Positions 17,894 through 27,214 of a stretch of DNA of 64,000 bases are shown piece after piece. Made by a program: the position numbers and the translations under genes. The DNA lies in assembly GCA_016787565.1 (NCBI GenBank), contig JAEUUG010000004.1, positions 389,827-453,826 on the forward strand, given 5' to 3'. Every line of letters starts with the position of its first letter. The first letter of the stretch is position 1. This DNA comes from Cyclobacteriaceae bacterium (GTDB lineage Bacteria > Bacteroidota > Bacteroidia > Cytophagales > Cyclobacteriaceae). The notes below the pieces were generated by a model. It saw only the letters and a list, made by a program, of their open reading frames with translations, searched no databases and was not told where the DNA came from.

Positions 17894-18450
17894 TCATTGA
17901 AGTGATTCATCGTTCTTTCTGCACCAATGGTACAGAAGGAAAGAATCATATCATTGGCTTTCTGGATGACCAGCGGAAGTTTTGTGAATTCTTCCTTCGA
18001 AAAATTGCTCAACACATAATCCACCTGTTGTCCTTTTCCAAAATCATTACCAATTCCAAATCGCAGACGGCAATACTCTTGTCCACCCAGCAGCATTTCG
18101 ATGTTCTTCAGCCCATTGTGACCCGCGGCACTTCCTTTGGTTCGAAGCCGGATGCTCCCAAACGGTAAGGCCAGATCATCAACAATGACAAGTAGATTCT
18201 CTTTTGGTATTTTTAAGTCATTCATCCAATAGGCAATCGACTTTCCACTGAGGTTCATGTAGGTTGATGGCTTGATGAGGTGAATGCTTCTGCCTTTGAA
18301 TTTGAAATCTGCTTTCTCCGCCAGACGCTCAACCGAAAAATTTACTTTCTGTTGATCAGCCAATTGATCTAATACCAAAAAGCCGATGTTATGCCGTGTG
18401 AGTTCATATTCGGCTCCTATGTTTCCGAGTCCGGCAATCAAGTATTTCAT
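17890..18450 (-). CDS. pth: Peptidyl-tRNA hydrolase
   Basis: A 186-aa Pth1-family enzyme with the expected active-site residues: Asn10 (GLGNIG), His20 (TRHNIGF) and the conserved [24 protein letters not shown] block. It frees tRNA from peptidyl-tRNAs that fall off the ribosome. It is placed just downstream of rplY, as in many bacteria, but a strong terminator lies between them, so pth probably has its own promoter or depends on read-through. Confidence 0.96.
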   Translation of the reverse strand: MKYLIAGLGNIGAEYELTRHNIGFLVLDQLADQQKVNFSVERLAEKADFKFKGRSIHLIKPSTYMNLSGKSIAYWMNDLKIPKENLLVIVDDLALPFGSIRLRTKGSAAGHNGLKNIEMLLGGQEYCRLRFGIGNDFGKGQQVDYVLSNFSKEEFTKLPLVIQKANDMILSFCTIGAERTMNHFND

Positions 18451-18480
18451 GCGTTAGCGATTAATCATTCGAATAAACAA

Positions 18481-18508
18481 AAAATCCCGCCTTCACGGGC
18501 GGGATTTT
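18481..18508 (-). terminator. Intrinsic terminator of rplY
   Basis: An 11-bp perfect stem (18481-18491 with 18498-18508) with a 6-base loop. On the reverse strand the right arm is followed by TTGTTT, so it ends rplY transcription 20 bases after its stop codon. Confidence 0.85.
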
Positions 18509-18527
18509 AATGAGAACGTTTATACGA

Positions 18528-19190
18528 TTATTTCTTACCAGCTTCTTTTTTAGGAGCTTCGGCAGCTTTCTTTGCATCCGCGGGTGCGGCAGCAGCAGCC
18601 GGAGCAGCAGCAGCCGGAGCAGCAGCTTCTTCAGCAGCCAATTTAGCAGCGCGAGGTACTTCCACCACAGCTATGGAGGCTTGCTTAGGATCCATAAACT
18701 CAAGGTTTTCCATTGTCACATCACCAACTTTAATGGCGTGGTGAAAATCAAGCTCAGTAACATCTACATCGATGTGATCAGGCATGTGTTTAGGATAACC
18801 GTACACTTTCAGTGCTGTCCTTTTGCGAACCAGTGCTCCGCCTTTTGAAACACCCTTAGATAAACCCACCAAACGTGTTGGTATGCTCATTTTAATTTTA
18901 CGGTCTTCAGCAATTTTCAGGAAGTCAGCATGAAGAATTACTTCACTCACCGGGTGAAATTGAACCTCTTGAAGAATAGCCTGAGATTCCTCTCCTTCAA
19001 TATTGATGTGCACAAAGTGTGCTTCATTGGTGTACACCAAATCCCGGAAAAGGATCATCGGTGAATAGAAATGAATTTGTTCATTTCCTCCGTACAACAC
19101 ACAGGGAACAAGGCCTTCATCGCGCAACTTTTGTGCATCTGCCTTGCCGAGATTTGCTCTTTTATACCCTATAATCTCAACAGTTTTCAT
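18528..19190 (-). CDS. rplY: 50S ribosomal protein L25, CTC form
   Basis: A 220-aa protein of the long L25/general stress (CTC) type. The N-terminal L25 domain (about residues 1-95, KRANLGKADAQKLRDEGLVPCVLYG) binds 5S rRNA; the second beta domain runs to about 180 (GYPKHMPDHIDVDVTELDFHH). The last 40 residues are a low-complexity Ala/Pro/Lys tail, common in Bacteroidota L25 and probably disordered. It starts 31 bases after prs ends on the same strand, so prs and rplY form an operon. Confidence 0.95.
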   Translation of the reverse strand: MKTVEIIGYKRANLGKADAQKLRDEGLVPCVLYGGNEQIHFYSPMILFRDLVYTNEAHFVHINIEGEESQAILQEVQFHPVSEVILHADFLKIAEDRKIKMSIPTRLVGLSKGVSKGGALVRKRTALKVYGYPKHMPDHIDVDVTELDFHHAIKVGDVTMENLEFMDPKQASIAVVEVPRAAKLAAEEAAAPAAAAPAAAAAPADAKKAAEAPKKEAGKK

Positions 19191-19221
19191 AATTGTTTAT
19201 GTTTAGTTTAAAAGTTTCAAG

Positions 19222-20151
19222 CTATAATTTGATGAATAATGAGCTGATCGACTCATTATCGTGAATCTTGCGGATCGCTTTCGCGAAAAGGTTAGAAACA
19301 CTTAGTACTTTAATTTTAGGGGACTCATGTTTCAACGGAATTGTATCGGTAACGACCAATTCTTCCAGTGCAGAGTTCTCAATGTTTTCGTATGCTTTTC
19401 CGGATAAAACAGGATGGGTACAAACAGCCCGTACTGATTTAGCTCCTTTTTCTTTCAAGAGGAGAGCTGCCTTGCAGATGGTTCCTGCGGTATCAACTAA
19501 ATCATCTACCAGTACAACGTCCTTGCCTTCCACTTCACCAATCAGGCGCATGGATTCAATTTTATTCGCTTCTTTTCGGTATTTATCACAGACAGCAAGA
19601 TCAGCTTCAAAAAATTTTGCAAAGTTTCTGGCGCGCTTAATACCACCAACATCGGGTGAAGCAAACATAATATCAACCTGACTCAGCGACTTGAGATAGG
19701 GGACAAAAATATAAGCTCCATCAAGGTGATCAACGGGGATATCAAAAAATCCTTGGATTTGATCGGCATGGAGATCACAGGCCATTAAACGGTCAGCTCC
19801 GGCAGCAGAAATCAGGTTGGCAATCATCTTCGCGGCAATGGCAACACGGGGTTTATCTTTTCTATCCTGGCGCGCATAACCGAAATACGGAATAACAACG
19901 TTCACACTCTTGGCACTGGCACGTTTCGCGGCATCCACCATCAGTAGGAGTTCCATCAAGTTGTCGGATGGCGGAAAGGTAGATTGAATGATAAAAACTT
20001 CATGACCGCGGACAGATTCAGAAATAAAGGGTGACATTTCACCATCGCTGAATTGCTGATAGTTGACTTGCCCCAATTGTTCGCCATAGGCGTTGGCAAT
20101 TTTATCCGCCAGATAGGAGGTAGCTCTTCCGCTAAAAATTTTGACTGCCAT
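19222..20151 (-). CDS. prs: Ribose-phosphate pyrophosphokinase
   Basis: A 309-aa class I PRPP synthetase. Visible signatures are the N-terminal FSGRATSYLADKIA, the flexible-loop/ATP region YARQDRKDKPR, the metal site DLHADQIQGFFDIPVDHL and the PRPP-binding loop VLVDDLVDTAGT. It makes phosphoribosyl pyrophosphate from ribose-5-phosphate and ATP, feeding purine (purL is 1 kb away), pyrimidine, histidine and NAD synthesis. It lies between a tRNA-Gln gene and rplY on the same strand, the common arrangement in Bacteroidota. Confidence 0.97.
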   Translation of the reverse strand: MAVKIFSGRATSYLADKIANAYGEQLGQVNYQQFSDGEMSPFISESVRGHEVFIIQSTFPPSDNLMELLLMVDAAKRASAKSVNVVIPYFGYARQDRKDKPRVAIAAKMIANLISAAGADRLMACDLHADQIQGFFDIPVDHLDGAYIFVPYLKSLSQVDIMFASPDVGGIKRARNFAKFFEADLAVCDKYRKEANKIESMRLIGEVEGKDVVLVDDLVDTAGTICKAALLLKEKGAKSVRAVCTHPVLSGKAYENIENSALEELVVTDTIPLKHESPKIKVLSVSNLFAKAIRKIHDNESISSLFIKL

Positions 20152-20171
20152 GCGCCTTCGTTTTAAAAACT

Positions 20172-20212
20172 AAATCCCGTCCTATCCGAAACCTCGAATG
20201 GGGACGGGATTT
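20172..20212 (-). terminator. Hairpin between tRNA-Gln and prs
   Basis: AAATCCCGTCC at 20172-20182 pairs perfectly with GGACGGGATTT at 20202-20212, an 11-bp stem around a 19-base loop. On the reverse strand it begins three bases after the tRNA CCA end and is followed by AGTTTTTAAAA. It probably ends tRNA-Gln transcription, with some read-through into prs possible. Confidence 0.75.
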
Positions 20213-20214
20213 TA

Positions 20215-20290
20215 TGGTTGTCCGACCAGGGCTCGAACCTGGACTTTCCTGAATCAAAATCAGGCGTGTTGCCAGTTACACCATCGGACA
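20215..20290 (-). tRNA. tRNA-Gln (anticodon TTG)
   Basis: A full cloverleaf is readable on the reverse strand: acceptor stem TGTCCGA/TCGGACA, D-arm, anticodon arm CCTGA-TTTTGAT-TCAGG with anticodon TTG, and T-arm with the GGTTCGAGCCC core. The CCA tail is encoded (TGG at 20215-20217 on the forward strand), preceded by discriminator base A. Confidence 0.95.
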
Positions 20291-20376
20291 ATTATTCCAA
20301 TAATGATCAGAATCCCGTTATTTTGGGATTGCAAAGGTAGAATTATTTTTTAGAAATGATAGTGGCCTCTGAAATT

Positions 20377-20949
20377 TTAGAGGTCTTTTTCCTGAATTGT
20401 GACATTACCATCAAGGAAACCTTCGGCCCAGAACCGGTACTTATCCAGAATAGAAATGACTGCATTTTTAAGCTGTCGGTCGTTATTGAAATCGATTGAA
20501 CCGTACATGGTAGTAGCATATCCCTGCCAAATAGATCGGTTTTGGCGTCTGTCAAAAAACTGAATCAATAAGGTTCCTGTCTTTAAATCAAATTTTTGTT
20601 GGTCGTAGGTAAGTTCTTCTTTTTGGCCTTTAACCCAATCTTCAATTTCGGGTTGAACGTATCCGTTGAATCGCAGACTGTCATTAAACATCTTAAATCC
20701 AATAATGAGGTGCGGTTTATTTTCAACTTGCTTATAACCAAGAAATTTCATCCGGGCAATAATCGACCTTTCTATGACCTCATTGGTCATGGAGGGATCT
20801 TGTAGGCCGGCTGGTTTCATCATGTCAAATGTTCTGTATTTCTTGAAATTCCCTTTATAGCTGTAATCATACTCAACAGGAAGTTCTTTGTATCCCAGGC
20901 AGGAAGCCAGGAGTATCAGCATCAAAATGGGAGAGTAGATTTTCTTCAT
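20377..20949 (-). CDS. DUF4136-type lipoprotein
   Basis: A 190-aa exported protein with a type II signal peptide (MKKIYSPILMLILLASC, lipobox LASC, Cys17). The mature part begins with YDYSYKGNFKKYRTFDMM and continues with IIARMKFLGYK, LIIGFKMF and GTLLIQFFDRRQNRSIWQGYA, which is the layout of the DUF4136 family. Such proteins are found across Bacteroidota and Proteobacteria envelopes but their function is not known. Stands alone between the tRNA and purL. Confidence 0.82.
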   Translation of the reverse strand: MKKIYSPILMLILLASCLGYKELPVEYDYSYKGNFKKYRTFDMMKPAGLQDPSMTNEVIERSIIARMKFLGYKQVENKPHLIIGFKMFNDSLRFNGYVQPEIEDWVKGQKEELTYDQQKFDLKTGTLLIQFFDRRQNRSIWQGYATTMYGSIDFNNDRQLKNAVISILDKYRFWAEGFLDGNVTIQEKDL

Positions 20950-21033
20950 AGGCCAGCAAGCGTTATTCGGAAGTTGAATATAGTCTAATACAAACTTTAA
21001 TTCAACAACAGGAATGAACCTTTTGTTAAGCTG

Positions 21034-24000
21034 CTATGAATGTTTTTTAACCCAGTTCCGGGCATTGACGAAAGCTTCCATCCATGGAGAAATTTGATCT
21101 TTTTCTCGGTTTACCGGGTAATAGGGCCAATTCCACACAAAAAGTGATCTTTCAATGTGAGGCATGATGGCCAGATGCCTTCCATCTTCTGAGCATAACG
21201 CTGCTGCAGCAAGATCAGAATCGTTCGGGTTGCCGGGATATTCAGGATAAGAATAGCGTGCCGCGATATGATACCCATGCTGGTCCTTCAGTTGGAATTT
21301 CCCTTCTCCGTGCGCTAGCCAAACGCCAAGTTGAGCGCCTTCGTACGAATGGAGCATCACGGAGTTGTTTTTCGGAACGGTAACGGTGATAAAAGTCGAT
21401 TCAAATTTTCCGGAGCCATTGTGGTGCATGCGCGGATGGTTTTCGCCCAACGCTGGATAGAGGAGACCTAATTCCATCATCAACTGGCACCCGTTGCATA
21501 CGCCAAGGCTCAGGGTATCATCGCGCTTGTAGAAATTATCGAGTGCTTGTTTAGCTTTAGGATTATACAGAAATGCTCCGGCCCATCCTTTTGCAGATCC
21601 GAGCACATCGGAATTGGAAAAGCCACCCACAAACACAATCATGTTAACATCGTTCAGATCTTCACGTCCGGAAACCAGGTCGGTCATGTGCACATCTTTC
21701 ACATCAAAGCCCGCCAGGTAGAGGGCGTAGGCCATCTCTCGATCACCATTCACGCCCTTCTCCCGAATAATGGCAGCTTTAACGCCAGTTGGTTTTCTTC
21801 GCTTCGGATCAATGCCATATTTTTCAAAACTTCCGTCAAAGCCATCTTGAAAGCTGTAGTGGAGTGGTTGTTTTTTATAGTTGTTAAATCGTGCCTCAGC
21901 ATGGGATGGGTTACGCTGCTTCTTATCGAAAAGATAAGAAGTTTTGAACCACGTATCGCGAAGCGCATCAATATCAAGTGAAAGGCCTGCTGCCTGGTGT
22001 TGAATTGTTACTGTTCTGGAATTCGTTACGTTGCCAAGGGGTAGAAAATCAATTTTGTTCGCGATCAGTATTGCAGAAAGTTCCTGTACTTTTTCTGTTT
22101 GCAATATCAATCCCGGATTTTCACTGAAGAGAATTTTGATGAGATCACGGCCAACCGAATCTAACATGATGTTCATGCCAACAGCAGGTGTTGGAAAACA
22201 CATTTCGAGAATGCAGGTGATTATTCCTCCAGAGGATATATCGTGCCCCGCTAAAACCAGGTTCTGCCTGATGAGTTGCTGAACCGCATGAAAGGCTCTT
22301 GCAAAGTAAGCGGCATCTTGAATACCGGGTGCTTCACTTCCTAGTGCATTAACAATTTGCCCGAAACTGCTGCCTCCTAATTTCTTTTCTTGTTTTGAAA
22401 AGTCGATATAGATCAACGTACTTCTAATGGCAGGCTGTAGCGCTGGCGAAACCGTTTGACGGATGTCTTCTACTTCGGCCACAGCCGAAATAATGACCGT
22501 GCCCGGTGAGAGCACCACATCACCGTTCGGATATTTCTGTGTCATGGAAAGTGAATCCTTTCCAGTTGGAATATTAATACCGAGTTGGATAGCAAAATCA
22601 CTCACAGCCTCAACAGCTTCGAACAACCTTGCATTCTCACCTTTTTGTTTAGCAGGCCACATCCAGTTTGCACTGAGTGATACACCTTTCAGACCATGTG
22701 TAAGGGGAGCAAAAACGATGTTGGTAAGTGCTTCAGCAATGGCCAGTTGACTTCCGGCAATGGGGTTCACCAAAGCAGCACCGGGTGCATGACCATTGGC
22801 CGTTGCAATTCCTTTGTTACTCAGAAAATCCAGGGCCATTACACCAACGTTATTCAGCGGCAATTGAAATTGTCCGCATGTTTGTTGTGTTGCCACACGG
22901 CCCGTAACGGAGCGGTCCACTTTATTGGTTAGCCAGTCTTTGCAGGCAACGCTCTCAAGTTGCAATACCTGTTGAATGTAATGTTCGACCTTTTTTAAGT
23001 CATAGGTGATTTCGTTGTACTGGCTCGGAGTGGTGTTATCGGTAAGAATGGTTTTAGGTGATGAGCTTAATAGGTGCTTGACAGAAAAGTTTATCGGTTT
23101 TTTGGTTTCACCTGGTTTACCAAAAACAAGTTGATGGTCACCTGTGGCTTCTCCGATAACATACATGGGCGAACGCTCACGGTCAGCTACTCTCTTCAGC
23201 AGCGCAATATCTTTTTCTTTAATGGCCAAGCCCATTCGCTCTTGCGATTCATTACTCAGGATTTCTCTTTCGGAAAGGGTAGGATCACCAACCGGAATTT
23301 TAGTTGTATCGATGGCGCCACCAGTTTCTTCCAGAAGCTCGGATAAGCAATTGAAATGACCACCAGCGCCATGATCGTGAATGGAAACAATGGGGTTGCT
23401 ATCCATTTCTACCATAGCCCGAATAGCATTCATGGCCCGCTTCTGCATTTCCGGGTTAGAGCGTTGTATGGCATTGAGTTCAATGGCATTGCCATATTCA
23501 CCAGTGGCGACAGAAGAAACCGCACCACCGCCCATACCGATCCGGTAGTTTTCACCACCCAGTAAAACTATTTTATCGCCAGGTTGTAAATGTTCTTTTT
23601 GGCTGTCTTTTTCTTTGCCATATCCGATGCCTCCGGCCAACATAATCACTTTGTCGAAGCCGAGTTTTTGATCACCTTCAAAATGCTCGAACGTAAGTAC
23701 ACTTCCATTGATGAGCGGCTGCCCGAATTTATTTCCAAAATCTGAAGCACCATCCGATGCCTTGATTAGAATTTCTTCCGGAGTTTGATAGAGCCACTTT
23801 CGTGCTTCAACGTTCTTTTCCCATTCGCGGCTGCCTTCCATCCGGGGATAGGAGGTAATGTATACAGCTGTTCCGGCTAACGGAAGCGAACCTTTTCCGC
23901 CTGCCAGGCGATCGCGGATTTCTCCTCCCGAACCGGTAGCAGCTCCGTTAAACGGTTCAACGGTTGTGGGAAAGTTATGAGTTTCGGCTTTCAGGGAAAT

Positions 24001-24723
24001 GACCGATTCTATTTCTTTAATTTCAAAGAAGTCGGGCTTGTCTTGCGTGGCTGGTGCAAACTGCTCAATTACCGGACCTTTAATGAAGGCAACATTATCT
24101 TTGTACGCAGAGACGATGTAGTTGGGATTTGCCTGCGATGTTTTCTTGATCAGCTTAAATAGTGTAGTTGGCTTTTCCTTTCCGTCAATGATAAAGGTTC
24201 CGTTAAAGATTTTATGACGGCAGTGTTCAGAATTTACCTGCGAGAATCCAAACACTTCACTATCCGTTAGTTTTCGACCAAGTTCGCTGCTGACATTTTC
24301 TAAATAGTTGATCTCATCGGTACTGAGTGCCAGACCTTCCTTTTCACTATACGCTGCAATGTTCTCAATTTCAACAATCGGATCGGGCGCATGGTGTATG
24401 GTGAAAATATCCTGATCAATTGTTGAATAGAGAACCTGTAGCATCCGGTCATGCGGAGCATTTTTATTATCAACCTGGTGAAATTCTTCGATCCTTTGAA
24501 TACCTGTGATGCCCATATTTTGGGTGATCTCCACAGCATTGGTACTCCAGGGGGTAACCATTTCTTTTCGGGGGCCAACGAAAAATCCTTGCAGACTTGA
24601 TTCGGATAGTACTTCGGCTCCGCTGAAAAGCCAGATAAGTTTCTGAATATCTGTTTTTTGCAAAGGCTGAGCCGCGCCAACCGCATACAGAGTGGTGGCC
24701 TTCGAGCGGAAGAATAAAATCAT
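21034..24723 (-). CDS. purL: Phosphoribosylformylglycinamidine synthase, large single-chain form
   Basis: A 1229-aa enzyme with all PurL parts in one chain: the N-terminal PurS-like and linker region, two AIR-synthase-type ATP-grasp-unrelated repeats (first with VNSEHCRHKIFNG and SLKAETHNFPTTVEPFNGAATGSGGEIRD, second with GRVATQQTCGQFQLPL), and a C-terminal class I glutamine amidotransferase (nucleophile in LGVCNGCQLMMELG, His-Glu in MPHIERSLF). It converts FGAR, glutamine and ATP to FGAM, the fourth step of purine synthesis. The single-chain type is typical of Bacteroidota and Proteobacteria. Confidence 0.97.
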   Translation of the reverse strand: MILFFRSKATTLYAVGAAQPLQKTDIQKLIWLFSGAEVLSESSLQGFFVGPRKEMVTPWSTNAVEITQNMGITGIQRIEEFHQVDNKNAPHDRMLQVLYSTIDQDIFTIHHAPDPIVEIENIAAYSEKEGLALSTDEINYLENVSSELGRKLTDSEVFGFSQVNSEHCRHKIFNGTFIIDGKEKPTTLFKLIKKTSQANPNYIVSAYKDNVAFIKGPVIEQFAPATQDKPDFFEIKEIESVISLKAETHNFPTTVEPFNGAATGSGGEIRDRLAGGKGSLPLAGTAVYITSYPRMEGSREWEKNVEARKWLYQTPEEILIKASDGASDFGNKFGQPLINGSVLTFEHFEGDQKLGFDKVIMLAGGIGYGKEKDSQKEHLQPGDKIVLLGGENYRIGMGGGAVSSVATGEYGNAIELNAIQRSNPEMQKRAMNAIRAMVEMDSNPIVSIHDHGAGGHFNCLSELLEETGGAIDTTKIPVGDPTLSEREILSNESQERMGLAIKEKDIALLKRVADRERSPMYVIGEATGDHQLVFGKPGETKKPINFSVKHLLSSSPKTILTDNTTPSQYNEITYDLKKVEHYIQQVLQLESVACKDWLTNKVDRSVTGRVATQQTCGQFQLPLNNVGVMALDFLSNKGIATANGHAPGAALVNPIAGSQLAIAEALTNIVFAPLTHGLKGVSLSANWMWPAKQKGENARLFEAVEAVSDFAIQLGINIPTGKDSLSMTQKYPNGDVVLSPGTVIISAVAEVEDIRQTVSPALQPAIRSTLIYIDFSKQEKKLGGSSFGQIVNALGSEAPGIQDAAYFARAFHAVQQLIRQNLVLAGHDISSGGIITCILEMCFPTPAVGMNIMLDSVGRDLIKILFSENPGLILQTEKVQELSAILIANKIDFLPLGNVTNSRTVTIQHQAAGLSLDIDALRDTWFKTSYLFDKKQRNPSHAEARFNNYKKQPLHYSFQDGFDGSFEKYGIDPKRRKPTGVKAAIIREKGVNGDREMAYALYLAGFDVKDVHMTDLVSGREDLNDVNMIVFVGGFSNSDVLGSAKGWAGAFLYNPKAKQALDNFYKRDDTLSLGVCNGCQLMMELGLLYPALGENHPRMHHNGSGKFESTFITVTVPKNNSVMLHSYEGAQLGVWLAHGEGKFQLKDQHGYHIAARYSYPEYPGNPNDSDLAAAALCSEDGRHLAIMPHIERSLFVWNWPYYPVNREKDQISPWMEAFVNARNWVKKHS

Positions 24724-24747
24724 GGGATGAAGTCAGAATTTGAATCG

Positions 24748-24755
24748 CAAAATTA
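24748..24755 (-). promoter_or_regulatory. -7 promoter element of purL
   Basis: Read on the reverse strand this is TAATTTTG, an exact TAnnTTTG match, placing transcription start near 24741, about 18 bases before the purL ATG. No good -33 TTTG was seen. Confidence 0.4.
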
Positions 24756-24813
24756 CAAGCATTTTGGAGGATTCTGAGGGATTGATTTAAAATATGCCGG
24801 ATAATTTCAACGT

Positions 24814-25692
24814 TTACTTTCGCCCAAGAAAAAAGTTGAATTTAGCTTGTACAATCACGTTAAGCCTGGGTTGGCCAGCGATGAACTTAGCAATGTTAAG
24901 CGAGAATGCTGTTTGATCGCCAATCATTTTACCAATATCGGTTCGAATAAAAATGAAATCGTTCTTCTCTTCAAAGGAGTGGGTGTATAAGACGTTCAAC
25001 GAAAACCACCCATTCCAGTCGTTGAGCACTAACGTTACAGGCAGGGCAAGACTCAGGTTTTTATATTTTAGGTCTTTTGTTGGATCTTCCGGATCTGGTA
25101 AACCATCGTCTCCGCCCTGGCTATTCACCTCGCTCGTGGAGAACTGATATTTTATCTCCGGATAAAAGGAAACTTCCGGTGCTGGCCTGATGGAAAAAAT
25201 GATTCCTGGTTTGTATAACCAGGCACCTGCTCCACGACCAAGCTGGTATTCGCCAGTGGGTGCCGACACTTCCAAATATGGTGAAATCCGTTGGAGCCCT
25301 GCGCGATTTTCTTTATTAAATACGGCTGCCATGTATGACATCCGGATATCACCCATTCCGGTGGTATTTTCAAAACCTCCATAATCTGCATTGAAAACAT
25401 TGTGATAAAACGGTATAGCGATACCGAGCAGGTGCCGGTTTCCGATTCCATAGTTATATCCAAATTGTAACGCATAAAATGTTCCGCTCTCAAAAAAGAG
25501 ATAGGATTCAAATGCTGTTTTAATCTGACTTCTCATTGTTGAAGGATCGGACGCATCGTATGCGCTTACACCAGTAGGCTGTTGGGCCCATGCTGCCGAA
25601 ATGAAAAAACAAAATAACAGCACTGTGAATGCCCGATTCACAATTGTTTTCAGATATCTGAGGAATTCAGATGAGAAGGATTGTATGTCCAT
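24814..25692 (-). CDS. Outer-membrane beta-barrel protein of unknown role
   Basis: A 292-aa exported protein. After a signal peptide (IVNRAFTVLLFCFFISAAWAQ) the chain is a run of amphipathic strands (YALQFGYNYGIG, DIRMSYMAAVF, WFSLNVLYTHSF) ending in an aromatic/basic strand KFNFFLGRK, as expected for a 12-14-strand barrel resembling the MetA-pathway/transporter-like group. An Asp-rich loop (GGDDGLPDPEDPTKD) may bind calcium. I chose the ATG at 25692, which begins just after the upstream hydrolase ends; the longer frame would overlap it. No function is proposed. Confidence 0.75.
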   Translation of the reverse strand: MDIQSFSSEFLRYLKTIVNRAFTVLLFCFFISAAWAQQPTGVSAYDASDPSTMRSQIKTAFESYLFFESGTFYALQFGYNYGIGNRHLLGIAIPFYHNVFNADYGGFENTTGMGDIRMSYMAAVFNKENRAGLQRISPYLEVSAPTGEYQLGRGAGAWLYKPGIIFSIRPAPEVSFYPEIKYQFSTSEVNSQGGDDGLPDPEDPTKDLKYKNLSLALPVTLVLNDWNGWFSLNVLYTHSFEEKNDFIFIRTDIGKMIGDQTAFSLNIAKFIAGQPRLNVIVQAKFNFFLGRK

Positions 25693-25705
25693 TGCAAAAC
25701 AAAGT

Positions 25706-26497
25706 TTAATGGGATAGAAAGAAATCAACACTTTTCATCAATACTCCATTGTGTCCGGTTTCCAAAATTTCAAATCGGTGTTTGTTCAATTTTTTTAAAA
25801 ACCGATGCATTTGTTCGGGCCGAATGACTTCGTCATACTTTCCTACCAAAACGGTAGTATCAATCTGATAAGTATTGATCAGGTTGCTAATGTCATCCAG
25901 ATTGAACTTCAGATGCCGGAATACTACCCACGAAAAATATACTTTTCTCCGCTTTTCTTCTGTATTCATTTGGTGTGCTGCGAATTTGCCGAGTCCTTTT
26001 TTTATCAGGTTGAGTTGCTGCAAAGTGTGTACAATAGAATTGAATAGTGCGGGATGATCAACTATGCTTTTGAAAAGTTTCCGTAGTGCAAGGGGGTACG
26101 TGGCCAGGCTATACCAGAAGCTCGTTTTAATACCATCGGGTGCGATTAGAAAAATTTCTTTTGTCTGCGTAGGAAATGCTTCAAGCGTGGCCAATGCAAA
26201 TTTTCCACCCATGCTGAATCCTCCCAGCGAAAAGGTTTCAATAGCATTATCGCTCAGGAAGATTTGGATGGTTTCCTTCCAATCGGATTTCTCAAGCGGT
26301 TTCTCTCCGTGACCCCATTCACTCTTCCCATGAAAATATAAATCAAAGCTATAAACGGTATAGCAATCGCCCATTACTTGCACGAACGACTTGAATATAT
26401 GATGGTCCTGACCGAACCCATGAAAAAGAAGTAACGCCATAGAACCGTTTCCTTCCTTTCGATAGTGTAATTTTGAGCGTTCTTGTTCTACAAACAT
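25706..26497 (-). CDS. Alpha/beta hydrolase
   Basis: A 263-aa alpha/beta-hydrolase fold protein. The oxyanion-hole HGFG (LLFHGFGQDHH), nucleophile elbow GGFSMGG (Ser95), acid in VGKYDEVI and catalytic His in ETGHNGVL are all present. No signal peptide, so it is cytosolic. The substrate cannot be told. The ATG at 26497 was chosen because the longer frame begins at TTG in the shared divergent promoter region with the sigma factor gene. Thirteen bases separate it from the barrel protein downstream. Confidence 0.88.
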   Translation of the reverse strand: MFVEQERSKLHYRKEGNGSMALLLFHGFGQDHHIFKSFVQVMGDCYTVYSFDLYFHGKSEWGHGEKPLEKSDWKETIQIFLSDNAIETFSLGGFSMGGKFALATLEAFPTQTKEIFLIAPDGIKTSFWYSLATYPLALRKLFKSIVDHPALFNSIVHTLQQLNLIKKGLGKFAAHQMNTEEKRRKVYFSWVVFRHLKFNLDDISNLINTYQIDTTVLVGKYDEVIRPEQMHRFLKKLNKHRFEILETGHNGVLMKSVDFFLSH

Positions 26498-26647
26498 CAG
26501 TGCTTTACTATTGGATGATAACAACAATGCAGGTTAAATATTGTCAATTGTTTGTATAGTCAAACCACTGCACAGAACTTTTTACCAAATCGTTACAATA
26601 TAATCAACAGCGCATCCGTCTTTGCAGACATAACAGACGGAAATGCG

Positions 26648-27202
26648 ATGGATCTGGCCATGCAGGTAAAAGAAGAAACATTCTTACGGGAAAAGGGACG
26701 GCTGCTTGGCTTTATCCGCAATCGGGTATCGTCTGTGGAAGAGGCTGAAGATATCTTGCAGGATGTATTTTACCAGTTTGTGGCTGGTTACGAAACTATC
26801 GAATCGCTCGACCGGGTTACTTCTTGGTTATTTTCTGTTGCCCGAAATAAAATCATTGATCGCTACAGGCGAGATGCTGCTCGACCACAACGAACAGATT
26901 TTGCAAGCCGTGCTGGTGCTGATGATGAGGCTCCCTTAACCTTGGAGGATATACTTCCTGATTTTGGAAACACACCTGAGGATGCTTACCTGCGCGATGT
27001 GATGTGGGATACCATTATGGTTGCACTGGATGAACTTCCCCGGGAGCAACGGGAGATATTCATTCAAAATGAAATGGAGGAAAGGAGTTTCCGGGAAATA
27101 TCAGAGGAAACAGGAATGTCAATTAACACACTATTATCGCGGAAGCGCTACGCAATTCTTGCATTGAGAAAAAAACTGCAACGCTTATACGATGAAATAT
27201 AA
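26648..27202 (+). CDS. ECF-type RNA polymerase sigma factor
   Basis: A 184-aa sigma-70-family factor with region 2 (RLLGFIRNRVSSVEEAEDILQDVFYQF, with SWLFSVARNKIIDRYRR in 2.4) and region 4 (LPREQREIFIQNEMEERSFREISEETGM and the recognition helix SINTLLSRKRYAI). There is no region 3, as in ECF factors. The linker is long and acidic. ATG 26648 is preferred over an upstream TTG, whose extra 32 residues are not sigma-like. The next gene, 12 bases downstream, encodes a small membrane protein that could be its anti-sigma partner. Confidence 0.9.
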   Translation: MDLAMQVKEETFLREKGRLLGFIRNRVSSVEEAEDILQDVFYQFVAGYETIESLDRVTSWLFSVARNKIIDRYRRDAARPQRTDFASRAGADDEAPLTLEDILPDFGNTPEDAYLRDVMWDTIMVALDELPREQREIFIQNEMEERSFREISEETGMSINTLLSRKRYAILALRKKLQRLYDEI

Positions 27203-27214
27203 AACAATAAAGCT